A DNA stretch of 38,886 nt, taken from assembly GCF_000372725.1 (NCBI RefSeq), contig NW_005201792.1, forward strand, positions 485,875-524,760, in the 5' to 3' direction. Of the stretch, positions 18,801 through 27,702 are shown piece after piece. The position numbers and the translations under genes were made by a program. Source of the stretch: Emiliania huxleyi CCMP1516. Its lineage: Eukaryota > Haptophyta > Isochrysidales > Noelaerhabdaceae. Position 1 is the first letter of the stretch; every line of letters starts with the position of its first letter. A model generated the notes under the pieces. It saw nothing but the letters and a program-made list of their open reading frames with translations. It searched no databases and was not told the origin of the DNA.

Positions 18801-20980
18801 TTACTACTCAGTAGTGGATAGGAATTGTCCAGTAATGATAACCCGCAGGTAGGGGAATAGTCCAGTAACGAAGCTCGAAACTCGCAGGTCTGGGAGTGCG
18901 TCTGCGTTGCGGCGGAGCTGTGCGAGCCGGACGCCGACCACGAGGGCCCGTGGACCCGCTGGGTGGCGGTGCTGCGCTCCGGCGGCGTACCACGCTTCGT
19001 CAACGGCCGGCTCACTGCGGCGCGGCGCGAGGTGGATTGGGCGCTGCGCGCCTCGGTCGGCGGCGTCGTGCAGCGACGGCTCGCGGACGGGCTGCAGCTG
19101 GTGGCTTCGGGCGGCACCGCGGGCGCCTTCAACGTGCGCCTCCTCGTCTCGTCTCGCCGGGTGCACCACTGGGCGCGGCAGCACGTGCGCATCGACTCGC
19201 ACTGGGACCGGATCGAGGCGTGGATCGCGCAGCTGGCGCAGGTCGACGGCTCCGCCGGCGGGCCGCCCCTCGTCGAGACGGTGTCGTACGTCTCCGGAGA
19301 GTGGACCGTCTCCGCCATCGCCCGCGCCGCCGCAGACGTGCCCGTGTCGCAGCGGGTGCTGGCCGGGCCGGCGTGGCCCGCGGGAGAGATTCAGGCGCTG
19401 CTGCGGAGCGGCTTCGTCGTCAGCGCCGCCGCGCGCGGCCCGGCGGGCTCGGCGCACGCGGTGGTGGTGGTGATGACGCGCATGCCCGCGTCCGTGGCGC
19501 CGCTCGTCTACCGCGGCCGCGGTTCCTCCTCCGGCTGCGTGATGCGCTGGCGCACTTTCGGAGCGCGCACCGAGTGGCACGAGGATTGGGCGCAGGCGCC
19601 GCGCTCTGCGACCGCGCGCCTCGCGTAGCCGGGCTCGTGCAGCCGCCGGCGAGCCTTCTCGCAGCCTCCCCATAGGCGCCGCTCTGCGACGCGCGCCCCT
19701 TTTCCGAGCGGGCCGGCGTGCGCGTGCACGCCTCGAGCAGCGAGGCGCCGCCGCGGCTCGAGGCGTCCCGCTCGCGCGTGACCGACGTCGCGTACTCGCT
19801 GCCGTGGCAGCTCGGCGTGTGCGGCGGCGCGATGCTCGACACGATTGCGATGCTCCTCATCGTGGCGGAGGTCCTGCCTGCTTGGTGCACGCCGGTGCAC
19901 GAGGCGATCTCGCTGGCGGTGCTGGTGCTCTTCACGGTCGACATCGCGCTGCGGCTGATCGCCGAGGGACCGAGCTTCTTCTCGGACCGCTGGAACATCT
20001 TCGACCTCGCCCTCGTCCTCCTCTCCGTCGCCGCCAACGCGTACGTCGCCTTTGGGGGCGGCTCGCAGGCGACCAAGCAGGCGCCAGTCATCATGCGCGC
20101 CTTCCGCGCCATCCGCGCCGTCATCCTCGCCTACCGCACCATCGAGAGGCTCGAGCAGGGTGCGAGGAGCCGGCGCGGCCCGCCGGTGCAGCACCGCGCC
20201 GCCTTCATCACCGACAGCGACGAGGGCACCTATTGGCGGTCGGGGCGGGCGCCGGGCGGGCCGGGCAGTCCCTTTGGCGTCACCGTCACCATCGACCTCG
20301 GCTGCGAGCGGCCGGTCGAGGCGATCTCGACGCTGTGGGGCGGGGAGCACGTGCATCGCATGCCCGCGCAGTGGTCGCTCCTCGGCGCGACGCACGCCAC
20401 CTTCGACCCGGCTCCGCCCGAGGTGGTGCACGCGGAGCCGGGCCAGATGCCGGGCCACTGGCGGCTGCACGAGCCTCTGGTGATCGCATCCTTCGACGCG
20501 CCGGCGACGCCGCGGGCGGGGCCGCCCACACCGCGCGCTCCCGGCGCCGGCGCTGCCGCTGCCGGGTCAGGGTGGGGCGCGGGAGGCGCGGGCGGGCCGA
20601 CGGCGCATGCGCCGCACGTGCCTCGCTCGGCAGACCTGCACATCGACGGTGTGACGTGCTCGTACACGGTGCTGCCCGAGACACGCGAGCTGCAGGTGTG
20701 AACAGCGCCTCTCCACCCCTGCAGCTGTGAACAGGTGCTGCCCGAGACGCGCAAGCTGCGCTACGTGCAGCTGCAGCTGGTGCGCCCCGTGGCCAAGCTG
20801 AAGGCCTACTCCCTCCGCCAGGTCCAGGTGGTTGGGCCGAGGCTGGCCGAGGCGCGGCCGTGGTCGTCTCGCAACCAGAAGGACGGGGACAGCGCGGCAG
20901 AGGGCGGCGTGCTCACGCGCCTCTCGCGCGCCGTGAGCACGTCCTGGTCCGCCTACCGCGATGCACGTCTCACCTCGTGA
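12541..20980 (+). CDS. OSCA/TMEM63-like channel fused to repeat tail, voltage-sensor domain and discoidin-like domain
   Basis: Exons chain in phase: 12541-12926, 12999-13068, 13135-13334, 13408-13482, 13549-13694, 13772-13864, 13946-14320, 14472-17847, 17921-18572, 18665-18777, 18888-19595, 19676-20668, 20735-20980. Order of parts: (1) membrane helices LKYQLGVGVTLYLKLL and SGILDLLFSCLLMVVFLQ. (2) Cytosolic OSCA domain: TITPADYTLLLTGVP (about 13582), VLVSFNSVGAMEKV, AEPSDLIWPSL. (3) A helix at about 14800-14883. (4) A Cys-rich, probably extracellular insert of about 370 residues with a Gly run. (5) The multi-helix channel core, 16040-16780. (6) A Pro/Ser-rich tail. (7) Units of about 45 residues built on VYDWW/VCDFW/VYEWE...H.G.P..GE. 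(8) S1-S4 voltage sensor, 19799-20178. (9) F5/8C-like domain, about 20197-20900. OSCA/TMEM63 proteins are mechanically or osmotically gated cation channels. The single-polypeptide reading is inference from phase; N-terminal exons probably lie at 10807-12120. Confidence 0.75.
12927..12998 (+). other. 72-nt GC-AG intron starting with copy of next exon
   Basis: The intron opens GCGCGGCTGCTCGACCC; the following exon opens GCGCGGCTCCTCGACCC. Splicing joins HGAA to ARLLDPAGEPYQWW in phase 0. Confidence 0.75.
13069..13134 (+). mobile_element. Introner-like 66-nt GC-AG intron (TGTGAACAG family)
   Basis: The intron opens GCCTCAAGTACC and so does the following exon. The rest is an element starting TGTGAACAGCG, with CTTCACACCTGCAG in the middle, ending TGTGAACAG at the 3' splice site. 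The motif is a direct repeat at both ends; TTCACA/TGTGAA can also form a hairpin. Splicing gives PPPLG|LKYQLGVGVTLYL in frame. Near-identical element sequence recurs at 20697-20734. Confidence 0.75.
13483..13548 (+). other. 66-nt GC-AG intron with exon copy and TCTCGG repeat
   Basis: The intron starts GCGACCGCTCTCGCG; the following exon starts GCGACCGCCCTCGCG. Between them is a tandem of TCTCGGCTGA-type units. Splicing joins FLQLKRQ to ATALARDVDEG in phase 0. Confidence 0.75.
13695..13771 (+). other. 77-nt GT-AG intron with degenerate introner-like 3' part
   Basis: Joins GRVYS to DFFRRVCAR. Its 3' half (GTGAAGAGCG, then CTTCACAC, then CTGTGTGCAG) aligns loosely with the element in 13069-13134, as a diverged relative would. 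Confidence 0.55.
14321..14471 (+). other. 151-nt intron with GAGATCTAGCC tandem repeat
   Basis: Inferred GC-AG intron. It contains three or more 11-bp units GAGATCTAGCC at about 14344-14382. Splicing gives EAHRS|HVEGLREELERA in phase 2. The intron and following exon both begin GCACGT. Confidence 0.65.
17848..17920 (+). other. 73-nt GA-AG intron between 17-bp direct repeats
   Basis: AAGGAGCTCGGACAGCG occurs exactly at 17845-17861 and again at 17918-17934. The 73-nt offset is not a multiple of three, and keeping it puts a stop in frame. Removing it joins WWNK to ELGQRTIHAG in phase 0. The splice site would be GA-AG. A GT-AG alternative (17878-17920, 43 nt) is also in frame but leaves a duplicated ELGQRT. 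Confidence 0.7.
18778..18887 (+). other. 110-nt GT-AG intron, AT-richer core, exon copy at 5' end
   Basis: Starts GTTCTGGGAGTG; the next exon starts GTCTGGGAGTG. The core has two copies of GTCCAGTAA and an internal CCCGCAGGTA decoy. Joins NGGADPQ to VWECVCVAAEL in phase 0. Confidence 0.8.
19596..19675 (+). other. 80-nt GC-AG intron starting with copy of next exon
   Basis: Intron start GCGCCGCGCTCTGCGACC; exon start GCGCCGCTCTGCGACG. Joins HEDWAQ to APLCDARPFSERAG in phase 0. The unspliced frame stops at once. Confidence 0.8.
20669..20734 (+). mobile_element. Introner-like 66-nt GT-AG intron (TGTGAACAG family)
   Basis: The first 27 bases duplicate the following exon (GTGCTGCCCGAGAC in both). 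The element TGTGAACAGCGCCTCTCCAC through CCCTGCAGCTGTGAACAG follows. Splicing joins TCSYT to VLPETRKLRYVQ. A shorter 39-nt GT-AG removal (20696-20734) is also in frame but would leave VLPETR twice. Confidence 0.78.
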
Positions 20981-21531
20981 GCACGCCATTCCGGACTGAA
21001 CGCCTGTGGTGCAGGAATATTGAGCTGGAATAATTTTATGTACGGCTTTTCCCTCCCTGTAGCTGTAGAGGAGACAAAAGGCCTGGAGAGATAGACGGCC
21101 TGCAACGACAAACGGCCTGTTCGGCATGTACTAGCTGTACTAGTGAAATCATAACAAAAAGAATTCCAAAAAGAAAAACACCCCTATGGAGAACGCCGAG
21201 TGCCAGAACACACCAGGGGGCAAGTGTGTGTAGCACCTTCGACCCCGAAATGAAGGTCGCCACACCAAACCGGGCGCTAGGAGAGGTGAACTGAAGGCTG
21301 AGACAACGGAGGCCGAGCCTGAGTGGGCGCCCCCGCGCGCCCCCACACAAGCAAGCCTCTGTCCTTCGGCCCACTCCGGCGATCGTCCGTGGGCGACCGC
21401 GAATAACACGAGGATCTAATCAATGCCCTCACCACCCGACCCCCCTCTAGGGACAGCAGTGCGCATCTCATCCCGGAGAGGGAAGGTTGTCCCCACTCAC
21501 AGTTATTGTTATGGTGTTATGGCTCTCTGGG

Positions 21532-21565
21532 CATAGCAGCCCATAACATGTTATGGGCTGCTATG
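21532..21565. repeat. Perfect 34-bp palindrome containing CATAACATGTTATG
   Basis: CATAGCAGCCCATAACA and its exact reverse complement abut, centred at 21548.5. It is part of the TGTTATG array. Confidence 0.95.
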
Positions 21566-22185
21566 GGAGGGCCGTCCCGGGTCCACGGTGTTATGGCCCG
21601 AGAGGCCACGCCGGACTGCTCGCCGCTGGAATTTTCGCTTCGCGCGCTGCCGCGCGCGAGGTAGGTTCGGCATCGATCGCCAAATATTTTCTCTTTTGCC
21701 CTCTCAAGTTAAATTCAATAACATCAACCTGCCTCCTGAGGCTGAGCGATGGCTTCAGATTGCTCAATCAAGACCCGCCCTCCCCCCCCCCCCCCTCACG
21801 CAATTTGCTTCCCGTTTCTAACTCGTACTCTCTGCAGCTCTGTACGCTTCCCTCCATTTTTAACTTGTATGTCTTTGCCGCAATTTAACTCACGTCCTTT
21901 TTCTTTCCTTTTCCCACTACATGTCTCGAGGTTTCTAAAAAGTGGAAGCTGGCTGCTCCCGCTTTTTAGTAGTTAACGCTCCCAGTCCCGTGCCAGTGTC
22001 GTGCGAGGGGGAGTTTGTTGTAAAACTCTTGCTCATCGCGCGATCGATGGATGGATGTTGCTGCTTTCCGCGTTGCTGATGCCCTGCACTCCTTTCCGGA
22101 TCGGGCCGACCAGTATCGAACGTGAGCTGGCAGAGTTAGAGCAGGCTGCTGAGCGGGCCGGGCTCGACGGTGTGAGGTGGCCGAG

Positions 22186-22203
22186 TCATAACAGCTGTTA
22201 TGA
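22186..22203. repeat. Perfect 18-bp palindrome TCATAACAGCTGTTATGA
   Basis: Self-complementary and checked by eye. It uses the same CATAACA/TGTTATG half-site as the flanking array. Confidence 0.95.
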
Positions 22204-22330
22204 GGTTGTTATGCTGGCTGTCATAACAACCACAGTGGGAGGTGTTATGAGTGCTATGAAGGTGTGTTATATGAGGTGTTATATGTGAGGTGTTATGGTA
22301 GGGTGGGCATAACAGCCATAACAGCGATGG

Positions 22331-22380
22331 AGGTGTTATGAGGTGTTATGAGGTGTTATGGGGTGTTATGGGGTGTTATG
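22331..22380 (+). repeat. Five tandem 10-bp units RGGTGTTATG
   Basis: Three AGGTGTTATG then two GGGTGTTATG units in exact register. Further single copies lie upstream (about 22243-22300), and inverted CATAACA copies lie at about 22310-22325 and 22391-22435. Confidence 0.97.
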
Positions 22381-22808
22381 AGCAGCCAGCCATAACAGCC
22401 ATAACACCTGTTATGGCCGCTCCCATAACCTTGAGTGGGGACAAGGAAGGAGGGTGGGGGGGGGGGAGAAGAGAGAGCCGGATGCAAGGAGTACCCCCGT
22501 CCCCCGACGGACGCGAGTGGGGGGGAAAGCGAGACGAGAGATTCAAGGCGAACTTCATCGCCCGTCCAGGAGCCCCGCGATATTAGCAACCCCAGCCCTG
22601 GTGCAGTCGGTCTTCGGATCAGCGGCCAGCTTCCCACTTAGGGCAGGGAACCCCCAGCGACGCTAGTGTGTGGCCTCTACGCGGTAGCCTCAAGCTTGTA
22701 CGCAGTACGCGATTCCAGGGCAGGGGGGAGAGGCGCGCCACGCCAAGGGGGACAAGCGACGGGAGGGGGAGAGTAGTGTCTTTCGCAGGATACAACACAT
22801 TTTTTTTC

Positions 22809-25800
22809 TCACGACAGCTTGCTCACCACGCGCGGGGAGCAGTAGTGCGAGCACGCCTTCCCGCACCAGATGGGGAGCGTCGACGCGGCGGTGAGGATGG
22901 TGACGCGGAAGGCGAAGGGAACGGAGAGCATGAAACGCAGGTCGAAGATGGCCATGGTGCCGCCCGCAAAGTCGGGCGAGGAGAGGGCGACGATGCAGGC
23001 GAGGTAGACGAGGAGCGTGAGCAGCTGCGCGAGCAGCATGAGCGGGTGCCAGCGCTTGACCTCGACCGCGACCATGAGCAGCTCGGTGAGGATGAGGGCG
23101 GTGAAGGTGATGCCCACCACGTGCACGAAGCGCTGCTCGAAGAGGACGATCCCGCCCAGCATGATGACGCACCCCTGGTAGACGGCCTTCCACGTCCACA
23201 CGAGGAAGGTCTTGACCGAGAGGTAGCGCCTAGTCCGAGGTGGCCCGAGATCACCCGAGAGGCCCCGAGGTCGAGGAGGAGGGCCTCGCTGGGGAGGTGG
23301 CGCCGCTTCTGCAGCTCGCGGTACAGCTCGGGGAACTTGAGCGCGTTCGGCTCGGAGACGTCCTCGTCAAGCACGAGCGAGAAGAGGGGCCCGTACGTGA
23401 AGATGGTGGCGTAGCCGGCGACGAGGACGCCGTTGTACAGCGCGACGGGCGCAAAGTAAAAGAGCGACGAGAAGACCGCCTGGATGACGGAGATGATCAG
23501 CCCGCGGTGGATCACAAACTGCGACAGCGTCGCCGAGCGCATGTAGCAGTTGCGGCCGTGCCACAGCACCAGCCTCCCCAGGTGCGAGAACTGCTGCAGC
23601 GAAAAGTCGGCGGCGAGCGCCGCCTGCCGCCCCTCGCGCCCCTGGATGCCGATGCCGACGTGCGCCGCCTGGATCATGCCGACGTCGTTGCCGCCGTCGC
23701 CGATGGCGGCGGTGCACGCCTTTGGCTGCGTCATCCGGATCAGCTGCACGATCTCCGCCTTTTGGGTGGGGGTGCAGCGGCAGCAGATGACGGCGGGCGC
23801 GGCGCAAGCAACCTCCATGAAGAGCTGCTGGTGGTGCGAGACGCAGAGCGAGAGGGCGGCGCCGTCGAGGACGAGGCACGGCGCGTTGAACTTGCCCTGC
23901 GGGTAACCCTGCAGCGCCTGCCGCGCCTCGCGCCGCCTCTCCTTCTCGTCGCCCGACGAGCGGACGGCGACCTGGTACATGCGCTGCCGCCGCGTGACGA
24001 GCGACGCGTTCTGCGCGATGACCCACGCCGTCTCGAGCTTGTCCCCCGTCAGCATCCACGTCCGCACCTGAGGAAGGAATGCCTCTCGGCTCAGCGACCT
24101 CGAGCCCGATGCACGGCTCGCATCGGCACGCCGCGCGTTCGCGTCGCGAAGCGTCTCGAGCGTCGCGCGCACGTTCGCCTGCGGCTCACCCTCGGGCCGT
24201 CACGCGGAGCAGCAGAGGTCGCAGCGATCAGCCGAGGTGTGCCGAGACTCGCCTGCAGCCGGTCCTCGACGGCCGTCACGCAGAGCAGCCGCATGTCCTC
24301 CTGCAGCATCTCCCACGCCGCGCGGGTCGCCTCGGCGCGCCCCGCCCGAGCGAGCTGCGCCGCGCCTACGCGATCCAGGAAGCTTCACACGGAGCCCTCG
24401 CGGACGGCCCCGCCCGCGCACTGCGCCGCGCCGTACGCGCGCGAGAAGGCGTCGAGCTGCGGCTCCGAGAGGTCGCGCGCCTAAGGTGCGCAGTGCACAC
24501 GCCCCCGTACCGCGGTAGTCTCCTCGGCGGCGAGAGGAGGAGCCGACAGGCCGCGCGCCGCCACGACGAGCGTGCGCAGCCCCTCCCGCGCCAGGTTGCC
24601 GACCTCCTCCTCCATCCAGTCCGAAGAGGCCACCCGCTCGGCCATCACCGACTCGGCCCCCTTAGCGAGGAACTGGATGGCGCCCGTCGACTCGTCGCGC
24701 AGCAGCACTCCCATCCGCTTGAGCTCGGACGAGAAGGGCATCTCGCCGAGCAGCTCGAAGCCGCGCAGCCGGCCCGACGGCTCGTGCACCTGAGGGCGAG
24801 CGCGCGCGGCGCGCGCGCGCGAGTCACCACTTCGGAGTAAGCTCGGGTCATATCGGGGAATCTCGGGTCACCTCGGGGAATCTCGGGGAATCTCGGGTCA
24901 TCTCGGGGAATCTCGCGCACCACGATGCGAGTCGGAGTCCGCTCGTGCAGCACCAGCCCGCAGCGCGCCGCGAAGACGACGAGCGAGAGCTCGTCCGGCG
25001 AGGCGCCCTGGAAGCACGACTCGAGCGAGGCGGCCTACCCGAGATCGCCCGAGATCGCCCGAGATTGCCCGAGATTGCCCGAGATCGGGGGCGCGACTCG
25101 AGCCAGCCGGCCTGCCCCCCGCCGACCGACTCGACTGGCGACACGTTGTGGCAGAGAGCGATCGCGAGCAGCGCCTACGCACCGCGAGCCGAGCCGAGAT
25201 GAGCCGAGAGGACCGCCCCAGAGCACACCCGAGACCCCCCGAGAGGAAGGCAGCCTCGTACACGGCCGAGGCGAAGGCGCTCTCCGACCGCGGCACGGCA
25301 GCAGAGGCGTCCCCCTCGCGCCGCCGCGCGAGCACGCCTCCTCCTCCTCCGCCGCCGCCGCTGCCCCCTCCGCCTCCTCCGCCGCCTCCTCCCTCCCCGA
25401 GGTCCGAGCTCGCGCCCGCCGGCGGCGGCGCGTCGTCCTCGCCGGCGGCGGCGTGCGCCACCGCGGCCTGCGCCTCCCCGAGCGTCTGCGGCGGGAAGGG
25501 GCGATGTGGGGAAGCAAGCGGGAGGCCGGGCCTGGCCCGAGCTTGTGCGCCCGAGGTGCGCCCGAGGTGCGCCCGAGGTGCGCCCGAGGTGCGCCCGAAG
25601 CGTTGTTGTGTATCCGTGGTGCGAGGGCCGCCCCTCGCCTGGGGCGAGAGGAAGGCGAAGCCGAGGTGGAGCTTGCGGAAGAGCATCTCGTTGCGCGTGA
25701 GGGTGCCCGTCTTGTCGGTGAGGAGGAAGTCGATGCCGCCGAGCTCCTCGGGCAGCGTGGAGGAGCGGACCTGCCGGCGGCTGCTCTCGGCTGTGTCTCG

Positions 25801-27702
25801 GCAGTGTCTCGGAAGATGCAGGCAGGTCGGCGGCGTGGAGGGGCGGGCCTGCAGGCCGGGCATGCGCGCGTCAGACGTCATCTGCAGCTTGTAGACGAGC
25901 TTCGCCTAGTCAGAGCCGCTCCCCGTGTGACTCGTGAGCGAGGGGCCTCTGCGGCGGTGCGAGAGCTCGGCCATGTCGAGCGCGACGCGCAGGGAGATCG
26001 GGATGATGGAGGAGAAGAGGAGCAGGAAGCGGCAAAAGTCGAGCAGCGCCTGCGGGTGACGCTCGTCTCTGAGAAGGATCGGCCGTGCCTCGCTCGTTCG
26101 GTCCGGCACACGCGTCGCTCCAGCGCCTGCAGCAGCTGCTGCGACATCTCGGCGCTCGCCAGCCGCGAGGAGGCGGCCCGCTGGATGAAGGGCACGGCGA
26201 CCATCGCCAGCGCGGTCGACGCCGTGAGACCAAAGAGCACCTTTGCAGAGCAGCCGGGCGGGTGAGAGGTTGACTCGTCGGCGCGTGCTTCAGAGGGAGC
26301 GCCTTTGCGAGGAGGTTGACTTGCAGGTCGACCGACGCGACCTAGGAGCGGCGCTGAGTCGGTGACAGCTCACACCACCACCACCACCACTCCTTGGCGA
26401 GAGCCGAGCCCGCCTTGGATCGGGGCGGCGCCGAGTTCATCGCGCCGCGCGTGTCGGTGCCCGTGTACAGGACGAGCGCGAGCGCCTCGCCCGAGGCGAG
26501 GACCGTCCCCGCCCAGAGAGTGTTGTCGAGCGAGAGCGGCTCGGTGGCGTCGCCCTCCGAGTCGGAGAGGGTGAGGTCGCCTGGCGGGGCGGGGGCGAGG
26601 TGAGCTTGGCCTGAGGTCCGTTTCGGCCCAGGGCGAGGGTCGCCCTCAAACGCGTAGATGTCGGCGGTCGGCTCGGGCGCGTACACGCCGCCGCTCGCCT
26701 CGGCGAGAGCCTGACTCGAGCGTAGAGCGGTGAGTCAGAGCCGTCCTGCTGTCTGCCAGCCGCCGCTGCCCTCGAGCGGCTCTCCTCGTCCGAGGAAAGC
26801 TTCTGGCAGCTTGGCACGGCGAGGCGCAGCTTCCAGTCCGTCTCTCCTGTTCACAACCGGCTCTCCCTCCGCTGGCTGGTCCCGCGCGAGGCGCAGCTCC
26901 CAGCCTCCTCCTCTCCGTCGAGCTGGTCCGTGCGCAGGAAGAGTATGCCGGACGACTCCTTGGTGCGCAGCAGCAGCAGGTCGGCAGGCACGCGCTGGTT
27001 GGCACGCACCTAGGGGGCAAGGGAGGCGGAAGGACGTACGTCCGCACCGGCCAGCCCAGCACAGTGTGCCCGACGGCTCCTCGGCTTCACCCGCAGCACA
27101 TGCCCGACAGAGATGTCTTGCGCGGCGACGGTGACGTCGCCTCCGCCGGGCGTGAGGCGGGTGTACAGCTCCGTGTTGATCTCGCGGTCGGTGCGGTACC
27201 GCTTGTAGTCGTCGAAGCCCTCCTTGCACATGGTGACGGCCAGCACGAACGCGAGCGGCGCGATGTAGGTGAAGAGGAGCCCGATCTGGAGAGGCGGGAA
27301 GAGCTGCGAGAGGGCGACCACGAGGAAGTAGAGGTTGAAAAACTGCGAAAACTGCTCGTACAGCACCTTCGGCACGAAGCTGAAGAAGGAGTACTTCGTG
27401 TTGACCACGAGGTTCCTCGCGTACCGCCGCGGCGTCGGCCGGGTGGCGTTGAGACGGATGTGGCGTGCCTCTGGCTCGCGCTTGCCGCAGCACCACCTGC
27501 ACGCCCGCGCGAACGCGCCACGCCGCCGCGCGCCGCCGTCGGCCAACGACTCCCGGCTGCCGCGGGCATGCGTCGCCGAGGGAGGAGGCGGAGGCTGTGC
27601 GCTGGCGCTGACCCGCGGTGCGGTGCCGCCGGAGCTGAGGCCGGCCGGCCGCGGCTTTGCGCCACCCTCGAATTGGATGTAAGGGGACGAGAACTCGTCC
27701 AT
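22809..27702 (-). CDS. P4-ATPase phospholipid flippase, Neo1/ATP9-like
   Basis: Translocates phospholipids to the cytosolic leaflet of Golgi/endosomal membranes using ATP. Exon 1 (27091-27702) carries a Pro/Ser-rich tail, then [20 protein letters not shown] and [20 protein letters not shown], and [21 protein letters not shown]1-M2. The A-domain DGET motif ([13 protein letters not shown]) is split by an intron. M3-M4 read [18 protein letters not shown] and [20 protein letters not shown]. The phosphorylation site is [15 protein letters not shown] (catalytic Asp, about 25700). N domain: [19 protein letters not shown] and [11 protein letters not shown] domain: [12 protein letters not shown] and [14 protein letters not shown]5-M10 end with [12 protein letters not shown]. 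At least ten introns: 27010-27090, 26847-26915 (GA-AG), 25035-25111 (GC-AG) and 24790-24923 are well supported. A long Gly run (about 25340-25400) is inserted before the nucleotide-binding domain. The C-terminal tail is short. Confidence 0.92.
24790..24923 (-). other. 134-nt intron of CGGGGAATCT tandem repeats
   Basis: The plus-strand units TCGGGGAATC and TCGGGTCA(T/C)C alternate at about 24841-24912. Splicing joins ERTPTRI to [11 protein letters not shown]. Intron and exon both start GTG. Confidence 0.75.
25035..25111 (-). other. 77-nt GC-AG intron: exon copy plus five CCCGAGAT(C/T)G units
   Basis: On the coding strand the intron opens GCCGGCTGGCTCGAGTCGCG; the next exon opens GCCGCCTCGCTCGAGTCGTG. 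The remainder is a 10-bp tandem (plus strand 25037-25086). Joins ESVGGGQ to [16 protein letters not shown] in phase 0. Confidence 0.82.
25549..25598. repeat. Tandem 11-bp repeat CCGAGGTGCGC
   Basis: Four to five near-perfect units inside an intron of the flippase gene. Confidence 0.85.
26847..26915 (-). mobile_element. 69-nt GA-AG intron ending GTTGTGAACAG
   Basis: On the coding strand the exon ends CTCGACG. The intron opens GAGAGGAGG and contains CTGGGAGCTGCGCCTCGC. The next exon opens GAGAGACGG and contains CTGGAAGCTGCGCCTCGC. It ends TTGTGAACAG, the same 3' motif as the introns at 13069 and 20669. The P4-ATPase consensus [10 protein letters not shown] fixes the joint. Confidence 0.75.

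Larger units (their letters stand above)
20981..22808. other. Non-coding interval between convergent genes
   Basis: It lies downstream of both the channel gene and the flippase gene. It contains the TGTTATG array (21500-22430), an AT-richer stretch at 21680-21990 and sequence related to the repeat at 4386. No coding frame has domain-like content. Confidence 0.6.

Noticed and set aside
14371..19673. Minus-strand open frames of 180-630 codons opposite the channel gene
   Set aside because: GC-rich third positions keep antisense frames open; they show no conserved motifs, while the plus strand does.
22331..22380. Possible CRISPR-like array
   Set aside because: Units are 10 bp with no unique spacers, and the window is eukaryotic.
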